From Halieaceae bacterium UBA6060 (GTDB lineage: Bacteria > Pseudomonadota > Gammaproteobacteria > Pseudomonadales > Halieaceae): DNA of 6,609 nucleotides. A program made the position numbers and the translations under genes. Location of the stretch: assembly GCA_002428935.1 (NCBI GenBank), contig DIYG01000047.1, positions 1-6,609 on the forward strand, in the 5' to 3' direction. The notes under the pieces are model-generated. The model ran no database searches. It was not told the origin of the DNA and saw only the letters and a program-made list of their open reading frames with translations. Positions 4,660 to 6,609 of this stretch are shown here, in pieces; the first letter of the stretch is position 1; every line of letters starts with the position of its first letter.

Positions 4660-6386
4660 GCGCCGGTCGTAGCGCACAGTCTTATCGCTGGCGGGCCTGG
4701 GTCGTCCTGGGTCTAGTGGTGCTCATGTTCCTGCTCCTGATTGGTCGGGTGCTTTCCTTGCAGGTTCTGGATATGGGTCGCGGTGCGCAGTTTTTGCAAC
4801 ACCAGGGCGACTTGCGCACCGTGCGGACCGCTGAGTTGCCGGCCTACCGAGGGCTGATTACCGATCGGCGAGGTGAGCCCCTAGCCATTTCTACGCCAGT
4901 TATATCCCTGTGGGCAGATCCCAAAGAACTGGAGATAGGGGCTTATCTCAACGAACTGGCGGGGCTGCTGGAGCTGACCCCAGGCGAGCTTGAGCAGCGA
5001 GTCGAGCGGTACGCGGGTCGACGGTTTATGTACCTCCGTCGTCATCTTGTGCCGGCGCAGGCGCGAGAGGTTCTGGCGTTGGGGGTTCCCGGGGTTCGAT
5101 CTCAGCGAGAGTATCGCCGCTTCTACCCGGCGGGAGAGGTCGCGGCACAGTTGGTAGGGATGACCAATGTCGATGGTCGCGGTGTTGCGGGTCTGGAGTT
5201 GGCCTACGATGAATGGCTCAGCGGTCGCCCCGGGCAGAAACGCTATCTCAAGGATCTACGCGGCGATGCGGTGCGTGACATCGGCATCGTCGAAGAAGTT
5301 CAGCCCGGTCGGAATCTACAGCTGGCGATTGATTTGCGTCTCCAGTACCTACTTCACGATGAGCTCAGTCGTGCGGTAACGGTCACGGGTGCGGAAGCCG
5401 GGGTGATCGTCACCCTCGACAGCCAAACGGGAGAAATCCTCGCCTGCGTCAGCCATCCCGACTTTAACCCCAATAACCGCAGCGCCGTGACCATGAGCCA
5501 GACTCGTAATCGTGCGCTCACAGATGTTTTTGAGCCCGGCTCGACCATGAAGCCCCTGACCATGGTCGCGGCGCTGGAAAGCGGCCGCTACTCGCCAGAC
5601 ACGATCATCGATACGAGTCCCGGACGGATTCGTGTGGGCCGTAAAGTGCTGCCGGACCCACGGGACTACGGCGAGATCAGTCTCGCTCGCGTGGTGCAAA
5701 AATCCAGTCAGGTGGGAATCACCAAAGTATCTCTGGATATCGGCCAGGAGCCCGTCTGGGACGTTTTTCAACGCTTTGGTTTGGGGGAGCCCACGGCTAC
5801 GGGTTTCCCTGGGGAAAGCTCGGGCCTTCTGCCCCAGCGTCCTCGCTGGCGCCCTATCGAACAGGTGACCCTGGCCTTTGGCTATGGGCTCACGGCAACG
5901 CCGTTGCAAATAGCCCGGGCCTATGCGGTGTTCGCCAATGGTGGGGTGTTGCCGGATGTGACTCTTCTTCATCGCGATGCGGTTGCGGCTACCGGCAAAC
6001 GGATTATTGATACCCGTACGGCGCGGCAGCTTCGCGAGGTGCTGCACGGCGTTACGGGCGAGGAAGGCACCGCTAGACGGGCGCGAATTGCTGGCTATGA
6101 GGTGGGTGGAAAGACCGGCACGGTGCACAAGGTTGGCGCCGGTGGATATCTGGACGATCAGTATGTCGCTCTTTTTGCGGGCATTGCGCCCATCGACAAT
6201 CCCAGGGTCGTGACCGTGGTCGTGTTGGATCGCCCCAAAGGCGATAACTATGGCGGAGGCGCTGCGGCAGCTCCGGTGTTTGCCCGGGTGGCCGGAGAAA
6301 CCCTGCGCTTGTTGGGTGTGGCACCGCAGTTGGATGAGCAGGAAGACATGCTCGCCGCCTCAACATCGGAAGAGCCGGTCCTGTGA
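4656..6386 (+). CDS. ftsI: FtsI (PBP3), septal peptidoglycan transpeptidase
   Basis: This 576-residue class B penicillin-binding protein cross-links septal peptidoglycan with FtsW. A short basic cytoplasmic tail precedes a membrane anchor at about 14-32. The PBP dimer/pedestal domain follows, with RGLITDRRG (65-73) and GVAGLELAYDEWLSGRPG further on. The transpeptidase domain carries the catalytic SxxK tetrad S296-T-M-K299 in FEPGSTMKPL, the second motif at S350-S351-Q352 and KTGT at 486-489. Spacings match E. coli FtsI (S307, S359, K494; 588 aa). The odd point is Gln352 where the SxN motif normally has Asn; the rest of the block (QKSSQVGI) is intact. The C-terminus is short and acidic. The ATG at 4656 overlaps the ftsL stop by 4 nt, which suggests coupled translation. 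An active transpeptidase is likely, but the effect of the Gln is unknown. Confidence 0.96.
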   Translation: MSAGRSAQSYRWRAWVVLGLVVLMFLLLIGRVLSLQVLDMGRGAQFLQHQGDLRTVRTAELPAYRGLITDRRGEPLAISTPVISLWADPKELEIGAYLNELAGLLELTPGELEQRVERYAGRRFMYLRRHLVPAQAREVLALGVPGVRSQREYRRFYPAGEVAAQLVGMTNVDGRGVAGLELAYDEWLSGRPGQKRYLKDLRGDAVRDIGIVEEVQPGRNLQLAIDLRLQYLLHDELSRAVTVTGAEAGVIVTLDSQTGEILACVSHPDFNPNNRSAVTMSQTRNRALTDVFEPGSTMKPLTMVAALESGRYSPDTIIDTSPGRIRVGRKVLPDPRDYGEISLARVVQKSSQVGITKVSLDIGQEPVWDVFQRFGLGEPTATGFPGESSGLLPQRPRWRPIEQVTLAFGYGLTATPLQIARAYAVFANGGVLPDVTLLHRDAVAATGKRIIDTRTARQLREVLHGVTGEEGTARRARIAGYEVGGKTGTVHKVGAGGYLDDQYVALFAGIAPIDNPRVVTVVVLDRPKGDNYGGGAAAAPVFARVAGETLRLLGVAPQLDEQEDMLAASTSEEPVL

Positions 6387-6609
6387 TGGCGCCCCGATCA
6401 TTTTCCCTCTCTGAGCTGCTCCAGGGGCTGGCCGAGCCGGTTCCTGAGCTACGGGTGACCGGACGTCTGTGCCTGGATAGTCGTGCCCTGGCGGCGGGAG
6501 ATCTGTTTGTCGCTCTGCGCGGTGAGCATCACGATGGTCGGCGGTATCTTACCGATGCCGCAGCTGCGGGGGCTATTGCCGCGCTGGTGGAGGATGCGCT
6601 TCCAGAGTC
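6386..6609 (+). CDS. murE: MurE, UDP-MurNAc-L-Ala-D-Glu ligase (partial, N-terminal 74 residues)
   Basis: MurE adds the third stem-peptide residue, meso-diaminopimelate in Gram-negatives, to the cytoplasmic peptidoglycan precursor, using ATP. Only the N-terminal UDP-binding domain is in the window. LDSRALAAGDLFVALRG (from about residue 30) and DGRRYLTDA... closely follow E. coli MurE (LDSRVAAAGDLFVA, DGRRYI). MurF shares a looser version of this pattern, but the resemblance and position after ftsI favour MurE. The substrate-selecting residues (DNPR motif for mDAP) lie outside the window. The start is ambiguous: ATG at 6386 overlaps the ftsI stop by 1 nt, while GTG at 6383 is in frame, overlaps by 4 nt and sits 8 nt from GGAAGAG (6368-6374). 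Confidence 0.92.
   Translation, partial: MAPRSFSLSELLQGLAEPVPELRVTGRLCLDSRALAAGDLFVALRGEHHDGRRYLTDAAAAGAIAALVEDALPE

Noticed and set aside
5349..6128. 259-codon open frame on the minus strand within ftsI
   Set aside because: It lies wholly opposite the transpeptidase domain of ftsI, whose motifs are intact. High-GC genes often give long antisense frames. No family is recognisable in its translation.
1..6609. Mobile element, CRISPR array, phage or defence system
   Set aside because: No transposase, integrase, terminal inverted repeats, spacer-repeat arrays or unusual gene content were seen. The gene order is a conserved core arrangement from end to end.

Overview
This window is chromosomal core DNA of a gammaproteobacterium. 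The order lpoA < > rsmI - rnpB - mraZ - rsmH - ftsL - ftsI - murE, with lpoA on the minus strand, is the one I know from Pseudomonas-type genomes. GC content is roughly 60% in the genes. The type A RNase P RNA, the LpoA lipoprotein (a family confined to Gammaproteobacteria) and the proteobacterial-style mra/fts cluster all agree. I cannot name the species. A marine Cellvibrionales- or Pseudomonadales-like organism is a reasonable but unproven guess.

Layout. (1) 1-1238, minus strand: the first 412 residues of the outer-membrane lipoprotein LpoA, an activator of a class A penicillin-binding protein, cut by the left edge. (2) 1239-1308: a short divergent control region with a perfect TATAAT for lpoA that lies on the rsmI ribosome-binding site. 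(3) 1309-2148: rsmI, a 16S rRNA C1402 ribose methylase with a TTG start. (4) About 2202-2557: rnpB, the RNase P RNA, with its own promoter in the 53-nt gap after rsmI. (5) 2558-2894: a non-coding spacer of lower GC with a 19-bp near-palindrome and short direct repeats. (6) 2895-2996: a strong sigma70-type promoter and a 10-bp-phased array of TGG boxes that I read as the MraZ operator. (7) 2997-6609: the start of the division and cell wall (dcw) operon, namely mraZ, rsmH, ftsL, ftsI and the first 74 codons of murE. These genes abut or overlap by 1-4 nt and are probably translationally coupled.

How it works together. Two themes are interleaved. Septal and lateral peptidoglycan synthesis is represented by LpoA, FtsL, FtsI and MurE. 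RNA maturation and modification is represented by RNase P, RsmI and RsmH; the last two modify the same 16S rRNA base, C1402, from different sides (2'-O-methyl and N4-methyl). MraZ probably represses its own operon through the box array just downstream of the transcription start.

There is no sign of mobile DNA, CRISPR, phage or an accessory system, and I did not find an undescribed system. The points most worth a second look are a Gln in place of the Asn of the FtsI SxN motif, the four-box MraZ operator, the unexplained 340-nt spacer with its near-palindrome, a repeated sequence in the P12 region of RNase P RNA, and the lpoA promoter sitting on the rsmI start.
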